Positions 8,170-17,250 are shown, counted from the stretch's first letter. The stretch: 64,000 bases of DNA from Clostridiales bacterium (GCA_003525075.1 DQFO01000006.1:1-64000), one strand, 5' to 3'. Numbers and translations are program-made. The notes: generated by a model from the letters alone, not told the origin.

Positions 8170-9678
8170 TTGGAAAACGAAGAAAAAGAAGTATTTACAG
8201 CAGAAGAGATAAAAGAACAAGCTTATGAAGAAATAATAAAAGATGTAATAGAAGAAATAGATTCAAGAGAAGAAAACTTAAAAGTCTATTATCCTTATTT
8301 TGTAATAAATAAAAAATTACAAGATGAAAAAACTGAAATTGACTTAAATTCAGTTTTTGTAGCAATATTATCATATTTACTTTATACAGGAAAATTAAAT
8401 AACAGAAAAATCGAATATCAAGATATAATAGATTTTACAGAATATTTTATTTATAAAATATATAATAAAAAACAAGAAAATGTAAAAGAAGTAGTAAATA
8501 AGATATTAGATGTAGCACAAAATAATGGAAACAATTTTACTTATGAATATTACAGTTTAAAAGAAAAAGAAAATAAAGATAGACATATAAAATATATAGA
8601 AATAAAATTAGGAGAAAATGGAAAGCTAAATTATTATATAACACCACAAGGAATAGATTTTTACTTAAAAACAAAAGAGTTTCCAGATTCAGCACAAATA
8701 ACAATAAATTTATTACTATTTAGAAAACAAATAGAAAAAGGTTCATTTAATTATGCTTATGATACGATAAAAAGACTAAATATAGAAGTAAAGAAAAAAA
8801 GTGAACAAAAAGAACTAGTACTTGAAGCACTAATGTATGGTGGAAAAGAAGGAATAGAAGAATATAACAAGTATCATGAATCTGTTGAAGGACAAATAAA
8901 TGAAGAAGAAGAATTATTTGGAGAAGTATTAGAATTAGTAGATAATATTTATAATGAATATTTAGCCAAAAATGAATCAAATCAATTAAATGAAAAAGAA
9001 AAGCAAACAATTTCATTAATAAAAAAGATAGAAAAAGAATTAAACAAAACAATAAATAGTCATACAAAATTATTAAAAGAAGCAATAGAAATGACAAAAA
9101 AACATGATGAAATAATAGGTATGAGAGCAAGAAGTGCATTTTCAGAAAAATTCAAATTTGAGCAAGAATTTGAAAAGGTTATATCAAAAACAAATAATCC
9201 AGAAAAATTATTTTATTTTATATCACCATTTTTATTACCAAAGAAATTAAAAAGTTTTAATCCAATGAAATCATTAGAATCACAAAAAATTAATCAAGAT
9301 AAAAAAGAAGAAGAACAAAAAGAAAAATCACAAACACATCAAATAGATACAATTGATGATATTACTAAAAAAAGAGTAGTACATAATTTTAAATTTTATT
9401 TTGAAAATATGTTACTTTTATTAAAAACGAGAAAAAGTTTTGATTTAAAAGAATATTCAGAATTTATAAGATCAAATTATGGAGAAAAATCATTATATAA
9501 TGGTGATTTTATATCTTTTGTAATATTTTTAAATGGTAAAAAAGAATTAACTGCAGAATCTGATGAAATGTTTAAAGATTATTCATTTAATCAAATTATA
9601 ATAATAACACAAAATGATGACATTGACTTTGGAAATGGATTGAAAATAACTAATATTATTATTTCAGCAAATTCATAG
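8170..9678 (+). CDS. jetA: Wadjet JetA-like kleisin subunit
   Basis: A 502-residue, highly charged and mainly helical protein in the JetA (MukF-like kleisin) position, just before the small MukE-like gene. The N-terminal half has winged-helix-like segments with the phrase YYITPQGIDFYLKTKEFPDSAQITINLLLFRKQIEKGSF (~155-195), which resembles the JetA/MukF pattern. The middle is a long helical coiled region (~255-335); a Lys/Glu/Gln linker (~375-400) precedes a C-terminal winged-helix-like domain. Translation probably starts at TTG 8170, with AAAGGAG 8 bases upstream overlapping the jetD stop. I do not recognise the exact family, so the assignment rests on architecture, size and operon position. 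Confidence 0.7.
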   Translation: MENEEKEVFTAEEIKEQAYEEIIKDVIEEIDSREENLKVYYPYFVINKKLQDEKTEIDLNSVFVAILSYLLYTGKLNNRKIEYQDIIDFTEYFIYKIYNKKQENVKEVVNKILDVAQNNGNNFTYEYYSLKEKENKDRHIKYIEIKLGENGKLNYYITPQGIDFYLKTKEFPDSAQITINLLLFRKQIEKGSFNYAYDTIKRLNIEVKKKSEQKELVLEALMYGGKEGIEEYNKYHESVEGQINEEEELFGEVLELVDNIYNEYLAKNESNQLNEKEKQTISLIKKIEKELNKTINSHTKLLKEAIEMTKKHDEIIGMRARSAFSEKFKFEQEFEKVISKTNNPEKLFYFISPFLLPKKLKSFNPMKSLESQKINQDKKEEEQKEKSQTHQIDTIDDITKKRVVHNFKFYFENMLLLLKTRKSFDLKEYSEFIRSNYGEKSLYNGDFISFVIFLNGKKELTAESDEMFKDYSFNQIIIITQNDDIDFGNGLKITNIIISANS

Positions 9679-9691
9679 AAAGGAGCAAAAA

Positions 9692-10423
9692 TTGGAAGAA
9701 ATAAAAGATAGTTTAAATATAGCATTAGAAATAATAAATACATTATTACAAAATAAAGAAATAAAAAAATCTGAAAACACAGAATTATATCAACAATATG
9801 TTGGAAATGATGAAGTAGAAAGCTTATGTGATATGATTGCTGAAAAGATGGGATTTAATATTTATAGATTAGATAATACATTAAATCTATGTGTGATGAT
9901 TGAGAATAAAGTATTTGGTTATTCAAATGAAGATTTGAAGAAAAAAATTAAAATATTAAACAAAAATGAAGATATATATTTAATGTATTTTATAATATTA
10001 ACAATAATAACATGTTTTTATAGAGAATCAGGGCTAAATTCACCAAGAAGTTATTTAGGTCTTGACGAATTAATAGAAACAATAAATATAAAATTTCAAA
10101 GTCTTGTAAAAGAAGATATTGAAAAAATAAGTGAAGAAAATGAATATAATTTTAGAGATGTAAAAAAAGTATGGGAAAGGTTGCCAGATGCAAGAGAAGA
10201 CATCAACTCAGGAAAAAATGATAAAATATCTTTTGTAAAATTAGTATTAAATTTTATGCAAGAAGAAAATCTAATTTTCTTTGATGAGGAAAGAAGAATA
10301 ATATCAATTACAACAAGATTCAAATCAATAGTTTATTTTTACTTTGAATATAGTAAAGAAAATAAAAATAGATTACTTGAATATGTATATGAATTAGGAG
10401 GTAATGAAAATGCCACATATTAA
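9692..10423 (+). CDS. jetB: Wadjet JetB-like (MukE-like) subunit
   Basis: A 243-residue winged-helix-type protein of the size and position of JetB. Features: the core strand motif 'MGFNIYRLDNTLNLCVMIENKVFGYSNEDLKKKI', a hydrophobic helix 'EDIYLMYFIILTIITCFY', and a C-terminal 'FVKLVLNFMQEENLIFFDEERRIISITTRFKSIVYFYF' wing-like segment. This pattern resembles JetB-type proteins (DUF6063-like) of type II Wadjet operons; I cannot confirm the subtype by eye. It starts with TTG at 9692 behind AAAGGAG, the second TTG start in the operon. Its last 14 bases overlap the start of jetC, indicating translational coupling. JetB is expected to bridge kleisin and SMC heads. Confidence 0.7.
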   Translation: MEEIKDSLNIALEIINTLLQNKEIKKSENTELYQQYVGNDEVESLCDMIAEKMGFNIYRLDNTLNLCVMIENKVFGYSNEDLKKKIKILNKNEDIYLMYFIILTIITCFYRESGLNSPRSYLGLDELIETINIKFQSLVKEDIEKISEENEYNFRDVKKVWERLPDAREDINSGKNDKISFVKLVLNFMQEENLIFFDEERRIISITTRFKSIVYFYFEYSKENKNRLLEYVYELGGNENATY

Positions 10424-13400
10424 TAGAATTCGATTAGTAAATGTAAACTATAATGATGCAAAAAGCATATATGATGATTTTAATATGAGATTAGATGGAA
10501 AATCTACGACATATGATTTAATAAATACTGGTGGAAAATCAATGCTAATATTAATGCTTTTACAAACAGTACTTCCAAATACATATTTAAAAAAAGAAAA
10601 GCCTATAAAAAATATATTTATAGGTGGAAACGCAAAAAGAACATCACATTGTCTTGTAGAATGGGAACTTGATGAAGGATATGAATACAAATATATGCTT
10701 ACAGGATTTTGTGCAAGAAAAAAACAAGAATCAGATAATGATGAAGAAGATGATAACAAATTAGAAATAGATTATTACAATTATTGTTATTTTTATAATG
10801 ATTATGCACAAATAGATATAAAGAAATTACCACTTGTAACAAGAGATGGAAATGATAAAATTTATATGTCTTATGATAAATTAAGACAATACCTTATTGG
10901 AATGAAAAAAGATGGATTACCAGTAGAAATATTTGATAGTAAAAAAGATTATATGAAAAGAATAGAATATTATGGACTTATATCAGCAGAATGGAAGCTT
11001 ATATCAGAAATAAATGTATCTGAAAATTATATAGAAAAATATTTCAAAGAAAATAAAACATCAAGAAAATTAATAGAAAATTTTTTAATAAAAATAATTG
11101 ATAATATCAATTTACAAAATAGTGATGAGACAGAAGATACATTAGTAGATACATTGATAGAATTAAAAGATAATTTAATGTTATTTAGAAAGCAAAATGA
11201 TAACAAAAAAGAATATGAACAAGCAAAAGAAATGTATGAAAATCTTCAAAAAGAAAATGAAAAATTTATTGATGAATTTAACAGAATTGATAAAATAAAT
11301 AAAAAAGCAAATGAAGCATATCAATATAAGCAAAATAAAATGAATGAATTGAAAGACAAAATTCAACATGAAACAAATGAAATTGCTAGATTACAAGATG
11401 AAAATACAAGATTAAACATTGAAAACGAAAAATATAAAATAGATAAATTACATAATGACAAAGCAGAAATTGAAAATGACAAACAAAATATAGATACTGA
11501 AATACAAAAAATACAAGCCAAAAAAGATGATGTGGAAAAGAGATTAGCATTTTCAAAAGCTCAAAATGAATATGTTGAATATTTAGAAAATAAGCAAGAA
11601 AGAGATAAAACACAAATACAAATAAATAGTATGCAAATTGCTGATAAAGATTTTGCTAAAAAATATAATATTTATGGATATAATTATAAATTAAAATTAC
11701 AAGAATTAATAGAGAAGATTAGTAAACAATATTCTGATAGTTTAAAAGAAAAAGATGAAAAAACTAGTGCTAGAAAGATTGCCAAAGATCAAGAAAATTT
11801 TGCAAGAACAAATTTTACAAAAAGTTCTTTAAATATAGAAAATTATCAAAAACAAATTGATGAAGAAAATGAAAGCAAGAATATAATTACGAATGAGTTT
11901 ACAGAAAAAGGAAAACTTGATTTAATTTTAAATATTGATGAAGGAATAGAAAAAGAAGAAAAATTACAAAATGAGTGTAAAGAAAAAGTAGAAAAAAATA
12001 ATGCAGAAATAGAAAGATTAGATAATGAAAATATAAAAATAAATCAAGAACTTGCTCAAAATAGAGCAAATCAAATACTTCAAAATAAAGTATTTAATGA
12101 TGCTGAATCAGATGTTCAAGAATATGAAAAAGCGAAAAATAGTATAGAAAAACTAGCCAAACTATTTGATGTAGATTTTGCTAATATAAAACAAACAATA
12201 GATGCAAGTATAGAGGAAAGAGAAAAGCAAAGAAATTCATATCAAATAGAAAAACAAATAAAATCAAGAAAACTTGAACTAATTAATAAATATAATACAA
12301 TAATTCCAAATGAAGATATATTACATTTGAAAGAAAAGCTTGAAAATAAATGTAATTATGTAATTGCAGGATTTGAAAAGTTAGCAGAATATGATGAAGA
12401 AAAACGTAATGAAATAATAAAAAATAATCCATTAATAATGTATTCAGTATTTGTTGATAATAATAGTTTTGAAAAATTAAAAGTAAAACAAATAGAAACA
12501 GAATTACAAAATTTAGTACCAATTGCAAATATTGAAATGTTAAGACAAGAAGCGGTAATAAAAAGCAAAGATTACATATTTCCTATTTCTGTTGACGTAT
12601 TGCAAAATTCAAATCCAGAAAAACTTGAAGAATATAAGGCAAAATTAGAGAAAAATATTGAAGGATTAAATTCTAAAATATTAGATGTAAAACCAAGAAT
12701 TGACAGAGAGCAAGAATATTTGAATGAAGTTAAAATATTTGAACAAACATATTCAAGCAAAAACATAATAGATTCTTTATATGAAAATGTAGATAGTGCA
12801 AAATCTCAAATAGAAAAATTAGAAAAAGAGCAAAAAGACTTAAGTAATAATATTCAAAATAATAATGAGAAAAAAGAAGAACTTTCTAAAGAAAATACTT
12901 TATTAGAAAAAGACCAGAAAAGCATTTTAGAAGAAATTGAAGTTTTAAATGAATTAAAAAATATAAATAATGAATTACAAAAACTTCAAGATCAAATCAG
13001 CAAAGAAAAATCAAATGAACAAATATTAAAAGAAAGTTTAGAAGAAAAAATTGAAATAGTTCAAGAAATTGAAGATGAAATAAGAGGACTAGAAAAACAA
13101 ATAAATAATTTAGAAAATCAAAAAAATAGATATTTGATAAAATTATCAGAACTTACAGAATTTGAAGAAACAGAGATTATTGAGGAAAGCTTTGAAGAAA
13201 TAGAAACAACATATAAAGCATTAACAGAAAAATTTAGTACATCTGAATCAACATATAATCAATTAGTAAAAATATTAAATATGTGTAATCAAAATATGAA
13301 TAATTGTCAAAATAGAATTGAAGAAAATGGATATTATGTACATGATTTTGAAGAAAAAAATCAAATATTTGAAAGAATTAATGAGAGTGATTTGAAATCA

Positions 13401-14792
13401 TATAAGACAAATATTGATATTTTAGAAAAAAATATTAAATCATTAAAAGGCAGGCTAACAGAAAAAGATAAAGCAGAAAGTGAAATAATAGGACAAATAA
13501 AATTATCAATTGGTCAATTACAAAAATCAGGATTTGAATATGAAATTGAAGATAAAATTTCAAATAATGAAATAATCAAAACATATATGAATGAAAATAA
13601 AAATAAAATCATATCTAATAAAACAAATATAAGAAATATTACTAATAAAATCCAAGATGTTGAAAATGAAGTTGAAGAGTTTAAGAAAGAATGTATAGGT
13701 TTAGAAAATTTCATAACAGATAAAAAAATAGAGCAAACAGAAATTGATATTGAAAATATATTAGAAGCAGAATTATATACATATAATAAAATCAAACAAG
13801 AAAGTATTAGTTTAGATAAAGAATTATCAAAACAAAAACAAAACTTTGATAGTTATATAAAACATATTAAAGAATGTGTTGAAAATTATTATATAAAACA
13901 AGATGTGTTAGAATCAATAGAAGGAATAAAAAATCCTGTATGTTTATTAAGTGAAGCGGAAAATAATAATCAAGGAATATTAACTATTATAGAGTTAATT
14001 GATGAGAGAATTAGACATATTGATGAGGCAATTGAAAAACTTGAAAAATATCAAGAAAACTTTATTACAAAATGTTTTGAAAAAGCAGAAACAATAGTAA
14101 GAGATTTGGAAAAATTGCCAGGATTATCTAAAATTAAATTTGGCGGAAAAGATATAAATATAATAAAACTTGAATTATTTGAATATGAAAAAGATGAAAA
14201 AATAAGAAGAATGAAAGAATATATTTATAAAATTGTACAAGACATGGAAGAAAAGCCAGAAGAAATGACTAAAGAAGTTTTAAATGAAAAACTTTCTTCA
14301 AAAATGTTAGTGGGACAAATTATAAATATAGATAAAGCTTATGTAAAATTATATAAAATTGAAGATGTGCAAGAACATTCAACATATAAGAGATGGGAAG
14401 AAGATTTAGGCTCAGACGGGCAAGTTAATGCAATTTACTTTATGTTTGCTGTTTGTATAATTTCTTATATTAGTATGCTTACAAGAAAAGATGGTTCAAG
14501 CAAATGTAAAAAAGTTATAATTGTTGATAATCCTTTTGGTGCAACAAGCGCAGTATTTTTATGGAAAGTTATGTTTGAAATATTAAAAGAAAATAATGTT
14601 CAATTAATTGCACCAGGTCATAATATAAGTAAAGAGATCATATCAATGTTTGAGGTAAATTATGTATTAAAACATGAGTTTAAAGATGGTAATAAGAAAA
14701 CAGTTGTTGTTGAACAAGAGTTTAGAACAGAGGATTCTTTGAAGAATATGAACTTTGATACAATTGATGGAAATCAGCAAAAGTTGTTTTAA
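10410..14792 (+). CDS. jetC: Wadjet JetC-like SMC ATPase, 1460 aa
   Basis: A giant SMC/MukB-like protein. The N-terminal head has HINRIRLVNVNYNDA and a modified Walker A, LINTGGKSMLILMLLQ (Lys ~43), which keeps GGKS but lacks the first glycine of GxNGxGKS. Residues ~250-1270 are two long coiled-coil arms separated by a hinge-like non-helical stretch. The C-terminal head has an ABC-signature equivalent, EEDLGSDGQVNAIYFMF (~1330), Walker B VIIVDNPFGATSA (~1370; Asp followed by Asn-Pro), and an H-loop-like APGHN. The motor extrudes DNA loops and activates JetD on small circles. ATG 10410 is preferred (AGGAGG 8 bases upstream); 10404 is the alternative. It overlaps jetB by 14 bases. Confidence 0.88.
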   Translation: MPHINRIRLVNVNYNDAKSIYDDFNMRLDGKSTTYDLINTGGKSMLILMLLQTVLPNTYLKKEKPIKNIFIGGNAKRTSHCLVEWELDEGYEYKYMLTGFCARKKQESDNDEEDDNKLEIDYYNYCYFYNDYAQIDIKKLPLVTRDGNDKIYMSYDKLRQYLIGMKKDGLPVEIFDSKKDYMKRIEYYGLISAEWKLISEINVSENYIEKYFKENKTSRKLIENFLIKIIDNINLQNSDETEDTLVDTLIELKDNLMLFRKQNDNKKEYEQAKEMYENLQKENEKFIDEFNRIDKINKKANEAYQYKQNKMNELKDKIQHETNEIARLQDENTRLNIENEKYKIDKLHNDKAEIENDKQNIDTEIQKIQAKKDDVEKRLAFSKAQNEYVEYLENKQERDKTQIQINSMQIADKDFAKKYNIYGYNYKLKLQELIEKISKQYSDSLKEKDEKTSARKIAKDQENFARTNFTKSSLNIENYQKQIDEENESKNIITNEFTEKGKLDLILNIDEGIEKEEKLQNECKEKVEKNNAEIERLDNENIKINQELAQNRANQILQNKVFNDAESDVQEYEKAKNSIEKLAKLFDVDFANIKQTIDASIEEREKQRNSYQIEKQIKSRKLELINKYNTIIPNEDILHLKEKLENKCNYVIAGFEKLAEYDEEKRNEIIKNNPLIMYSVFVDNNSFEKLKVKQIETELQNLVPIANIEMLRQEAVIKSKDYIFPISVDVLQNSNPEKLEEYKAKLEKNIEGLNSKILDVKPRIDREQEYLNEVKIFEQTYSSKNIIDSLYENVDSAKSQIEKLEKEQKDLSNNIQNNNEKKEELSKENTLLEKDQKSILEEIEVLNELKNINNELQKLQDQISKEKSNEQILKESLEEKIEIVQEIEDEIRGLEKQINNLENQKNRYLIKLSELTEFEETEIIEESFEEIETTYKALTEKFSTSESTYNQLVKILNMCNQNMNNCQNRIEENGYYVHDFEEKNQIFERINESDLKSYKTNIDILEKNIKSLKGRLTEKDKAESEIIGQIKLSIGQLQKSGFEYEIEDKISNNEIIKTYMNENKNKIISNKTNIRNITNKIQDVENEVEEFKKECIGLENFITDKKIEQTEIDIENILEAELYTYNKIKQESISLDKELSKQKQNFDSYIKHIKECVENYYIKQDVLESIEGIKNPVCLLSEAENNNQGILTIIELIDERIRHIDEAIEKLEKYQENFITKCFEKAETIVRDLEKLPGLSKIKFGGKDINIIKLELFEYEKDEKIRRMKEYIYKIVQDMEEKPEEMTKEVLNEKLSSKMLVGQIINIDKAYVKLYKIEDVQEHSTYKRWEEDLGSDGQVNAIYFMFAVCIISYISMLTRKDGSSKCKKVIIVDNPFGATSAVFLWKVMFEILKENNVQLIAPGHNISKEIISMFEVNYVLKHEFKDGNKKTVVVEQEFRTEDSLKNMNFDTIDGNQQKLF

Positions 14793-14918
14793 TGTGAATG
14801 ATATTCTATTTAGTTATCACAAACTGACATTTATGTATTTCAAATAATATAAATAGTATGCTAAAATAATATGTAGTATTTATATAACAGATACTAATAA
14901 TATTAGGAGGCAAATTAG

Positions 14919-15908
14919 ATGAAAAAACGGGTAAATACTTATTTGGCAATTGCAATCACAACTTATTGTAATTATCAATGTTTTTATTGTAAGAAAGGTG
15001 GAGAAAGCATATCAAAAGAAAGAGAAACTATTTCTTTTGATGATGTAAAAAAGATTATTGCCAATGCTTATGCAAATGGAATAGTAAATTTTAGAATTAC
15101 AGGAGGAGAGCCAACAAGTGTAAGTTATTTTTGTGAGCTTATTGAATATATTATGAAATTCAAAGATACAAAAGTAAGAATTAATACAAATGGATTTAGA
15201 ATTTTAGAATATATAGATGTGCTAACAAAATACAAAGAATATATAGATATTGTTTTTAGTGTTGATAATCTTTCAGAATATATATGTGGTGTCAATTTCC
15301 CTAAATACCTTTCTCAAAATGTTATAGAAATAACAAGAGCTTTGAGAAAAAATAAGATTTCAGTTAGATATAATATTGTTGTAACAAAACTGAATGAATG
15401 TGAGGTAAGAGAACTTGTACAAAAAGCAATAGATGAATTAGATGTAAATGTAAAATTATTAGACTTAAATAGATTTTCTGAATATTTAGGTTATTCTAAT
15501 GAAGTTACTGGAAAAGAAGCTTATGATTTATGGCAAGAACTTTTTGTGCCAATGAGTAATTTTTATGATTTCTTATGCCAAATATCAACACATTCTCAAG
15601 CAGAATGGACAACATCATTAATAGGAAAAAAACATGGTATTCCTATGAGTTGCTACTTTAGAGGCAATAATTGGGTTCAAGTAAAAGACTCAACAAGAGG
15701 AGCGAGATATTCGGAATTTTGTAGAAAAAATTGTTTATTATATAAAAAAGGAGAATGTCAAGAAGGAGTATTTAGTTTATTTTTATCATCAAATTTGGTA
15801 TTACACTTATCTGGGTGTAAAAATGATTCTATCCATTATGATTTAAATGGAAAAGATAATGAGCAAATAGAAAGAGCTTTTAAAAGCTTGTTGAAGTTGC
15901 TTAATTGA
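14919..15908 (+). CDS. MoaA-like radical SAM enzyme of unknown substrate
   Basis: A 329-residue radical SAM protein. The Cys-x3-Cys-x2-Cys cluster motif is CNYQCFYC (residues ~17-24), followed by the SAM-binding ITGGEPT motif (~60-66) and strands VRINTNGF and IDIVFSVD. The C-terminal third has five cysteines (MSCYF, EFCRKNC, GEC, SGCKND) that could bind an auxiliary Fe-S cluster as in MoaA. No molybdopterin genes are nearby, so a MoaA role is unlikely. It begins 126 bases after jetC with a strong AGGAGG, and its own hairpin follows, so it may be a separate unit beside the defence operon or its passenger. Substrate unknown. Confidence 0.8.
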   Translation: MKKRVNTYLAIAITTYCNYQCFYCKKGGESISKERETISFDDVKKIIANAYANGIVNFRITGGEPTSVSYFCELIEYIMKFKDTKVRINTNGFRILEYIDVLTKYKEYIDIVFSVDNLSEYICGVNFPKYLSQNVIEITRALRKNKISVRYNIVVTKLNECEVRELVQKAIDELDVNVKLLDLNRFSEYLGYSNEVTGKEAYDLWQELFVPMSNFYDFLCQISTHSQAEWTTSLIGKKHGIPMSCYFRGNNWVQVKDSTRGARYSEFCRKNCLLYKKGECQEGVFSLFLSSNLVLHLSGCKNDSIHYDLNGKDNEQIERAFKSLLKLLN

Positions 15909-15917
15909 TTTTAGTAT

Positions 15918-15954
15918 AAAAGCATGAGATATATTGAATACTTCATGCTTTTAT
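15918..15954 (+). terminator. Terminator after the radical SAM gene
   Basis: AAAAGCATGA / TCATGCTTTT inverted repeat with a 15-base loop and short T tail, 10 bases after the stop codon. Confidence 0.75.
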
Positions 15955-15957
15955 GTT

Positions 15958-16089
15958 AGAACAAAGCGACGTAGTCAATCTTTGTTCTTGCCTGATTTGA
16001 GTTTTCGACTAAAAGGAGAAAATCTCAAAGGGCTAGTGAGTGTAACTTTTATATACTATGAAGTTCGGAGAACTTTCCTAGTATATAAA
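15958..16089 (+). repeat. Three-hairpin dispersed repeat, copy A
   Basis: Hairpin 1 is AGAACAAAG / CTTTGTTCT (15958-15988). The core (15989-16045) contains CTGATTTGAGTTTTCGACT, then GAAAATCTCAAAGGGCTAG. Hairpin 3 is based on TTTATATACT / AGTATATAAA with GAAGTTC/GAACTT inside (16047-16089). It matches copy C (reverse strand, 55974-56105) over nearly its whole length and copy B (26162-26307) in the core only. It lies between the radical SAM terminator and the lysR-type gene, whose RBS follows 10 bases later. Confidence 0.75.
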
Positions 16090-16108
16090 ATAATATGGAG
16101 TGATATAA

Positions 16109-16987
16109 ATGATAGATTTTGAATTATATAGAATTTTTGTAGAGGTTGCTAAAGAAGGCAATATAACTAAAGCAAGTGAAAAGTTAAATGTTTCTCAACC
16201 AGCAATTACAAAAAAAATAAAAAATTTAGAAGAACAATTATCAATGAAATTATTAGAAAGAAAAAGTAAAGGTGTAGAATTAACTTTAGAAGGAAAAAAA
16301 TTATATGAAAAAATAAAAAAGCCAATTGAGGAATTGAATACAATAGATAGACAAGTTTGTAAAGAGAAAGTCATTAATATAGGTACTCATAATCATATTG
16401 GAAGTTGTATTTTTGGTAATGTTCTTAACAAATATTATCTAAAATATCCTAATGTTAATTTGAATTTAATATGTGAAGAAACTTGTGAAATGATGAGAAA
16501 ATTACAGAATAAAGAATTAGATATAGTTTTTTCTAAAAAAGATAGTAATGAAGTATTAAATGGTATTGAATATACAAAATTAGGTTATTTGCATGATGTG
16601 ATAATTGCAAGTAAAAATTCGAATTTCGCAAATAAGGAATTAACACTTGATGATATAGAAAGTCAAATTATATATACACCAAGAACATATTCACAAGCAT
16701 TAAAAAGATTAGAAATGTTATCTTTTGGGAAAAAGCTAAATTTGAAAAATAGTAGTTATAATACGATTTTGGAACTTACAAGTTCAGGAAAGGCATTAGG
16801 ATTAATAACAAGAGAATATGTAGATGAAAATGATTATAAGAAATTTAATTTGGTTGAAGTTAAAACAACTCTGGAATTGGGAGAGATTGAGTTTGGAATT
16901 TATACTAATTCTAATAAATCTACAGAGTTGAAAGATTTAATAAAGATGATAAAAGAGTATTTTTTCAAACTAATACCAAAGCAATGA
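16109..16987 (+). CDS. LysR-family transcriptional regulator
   Basis: A 292-residue LysR-type regulator. The N-terminal winged HTH is classic: FELYRIFVEVAKEGNITKASEKLNVSQPAITKKIKNLEEQLSMKLLERKSKGVELTLEGK (residues 4-63). It is followed by a linker helix and a periplasmic-binding-protein-like effector domain (~90-290) with 'EIEFGIYTNSNKS' near the end. RBS GGAGTGATA lies 7 bases before ATG 16109. It lies in the same direction between the radical SAM enzyme and the CptIN locus. LysR proteins often regulate a neighbouring divergent gene, but no divergent gene is present here, so the target is unknown. Confidence 0.92.
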   Translation: MIDFELYRIFVEVAKEGNITKASEKLNVSQPAITKKIKNLEEQLSMKLLERKSKGVELTLEGKKLYEKIKKPIEELNTIDRQVCKEKVINIGTHNHIGSCIFGNVLNKYYLKYPNVNLNLICEETCEMMRKLQNKELDIVFSKKDSNEVLNGIEYTKLGYLHDVIIASKNSNFANKELTLDDIESQIIYTPRTYSQALKRLEMLSFGKKLNLKNSSYNTILELTSSGKALGLITREYVDENDYKKFNLVEVKTTLELGEIEFGIYTNSNKSTELKDLIKMIKEYFFKLIPKQ

Positions 16988-17027
16988 ATTAAGAAAAAGT
17001 TATTTATTGAAGTAAAATAAAAAAATA

Positions 17028-17057
17028 TTGACAAAATAACATATTTCGTGGTATTAT
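17028..17057 (+). promoter_or_regulatory. Promoter of the CptIN type III toxin-antitoxin locus
   Basis: TTGACA, an 18-bp spacer and TATTAT, about 30 bases before the first antitoxin repeat. Confidence 0.8.
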
Positions 17058-17088
17058 GAATATAATATTAATGACAGCATAGCTTTTT

Positions 17089-17189
17089 ATAAATGTGTTT
17101 GTCGCCGCCTCTTTGGCGAGTTATAAATGAGAGAGTGAATAAATGTGTTTGTCGCCGCCTCTTTGAGCGACTAACAAATTAAAGAGTGA
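17089..17189 (+). repeat. Two tandem ~50-nt antitoxin repeats
   Basis: Both units begin ATAAATGTGTTTGTCGCCG, share GTTTGTCGCCGCCTCTTTG, and end AGAGTGA. Inside each, GTCGC or CGCC can pair with GGCGA or GCGAC, giving a short hairpin (second copy GTCGC / GCGAC). The halves downstream of the hairpin differ, suggesting conserved 5' parts are what the toxin recognises. ATAAAT after the second AGAGTGA marks a third, truncated unit. Confidence 0.85.
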
Positions 17190-17202
17190 ATAAATTTATT
17201 GG

Positions 17203-17228
17203 GGGCTTACCAAAAATGGTAAGCCCTT
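17203..17228 (+). terminator. Attenuating terminator between antitoxin RNA and toxin
   Basis: Perfect 9-bp GC-containing stem GGGCTTACC / GGTAAGCCC with a 6-base loop, then TT. In type III systems this partially blocks readthrough, so antitoxin RNA exceeds toxin mRNA. Confidence 0.85.
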
Positions 17229-17250
17229 AATGGTATTAGGAGGATTAAAG

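Larger units (their letters stand above)
17064..17230 (+). ncRNA. CptI-like antitoxin RNA
   Basis: Non-coding transcript between the promoter at 17028-17057 and the toxin gene. It holds two tandem units (17089-17138, 50 nt; 17139-17189, 51 nt), a truncated third unit start (17190-), and a terminator hairpin at 17203-17226. In type III systems the toxin processes this RNA into single-repeat antitoxins that bind and inhibit it. Promoter-repeats-terminator-toxin is the diagnostic layout. The number of repeats (two) and their length match the CptIN family better than ToxIN, which has shorter and more numerous repeats. Confidence 0.85.

Noticed and set aside
15934..16122. A 62-codon open frame between the radical SAM gene and the LysR gene.
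   Set aside because: It lies inside repeat copy A and runs into the LysR start; no RBS, and the same DNA is non-coding in copies B and C.
17089..17189. Short direct repeats taken as a possible CRISPR array.
   Set aside because: Only two units without unique spacers of constant size, embedded between a promoter and a toxin gene; the layout fits a type III antitoxin RNA.
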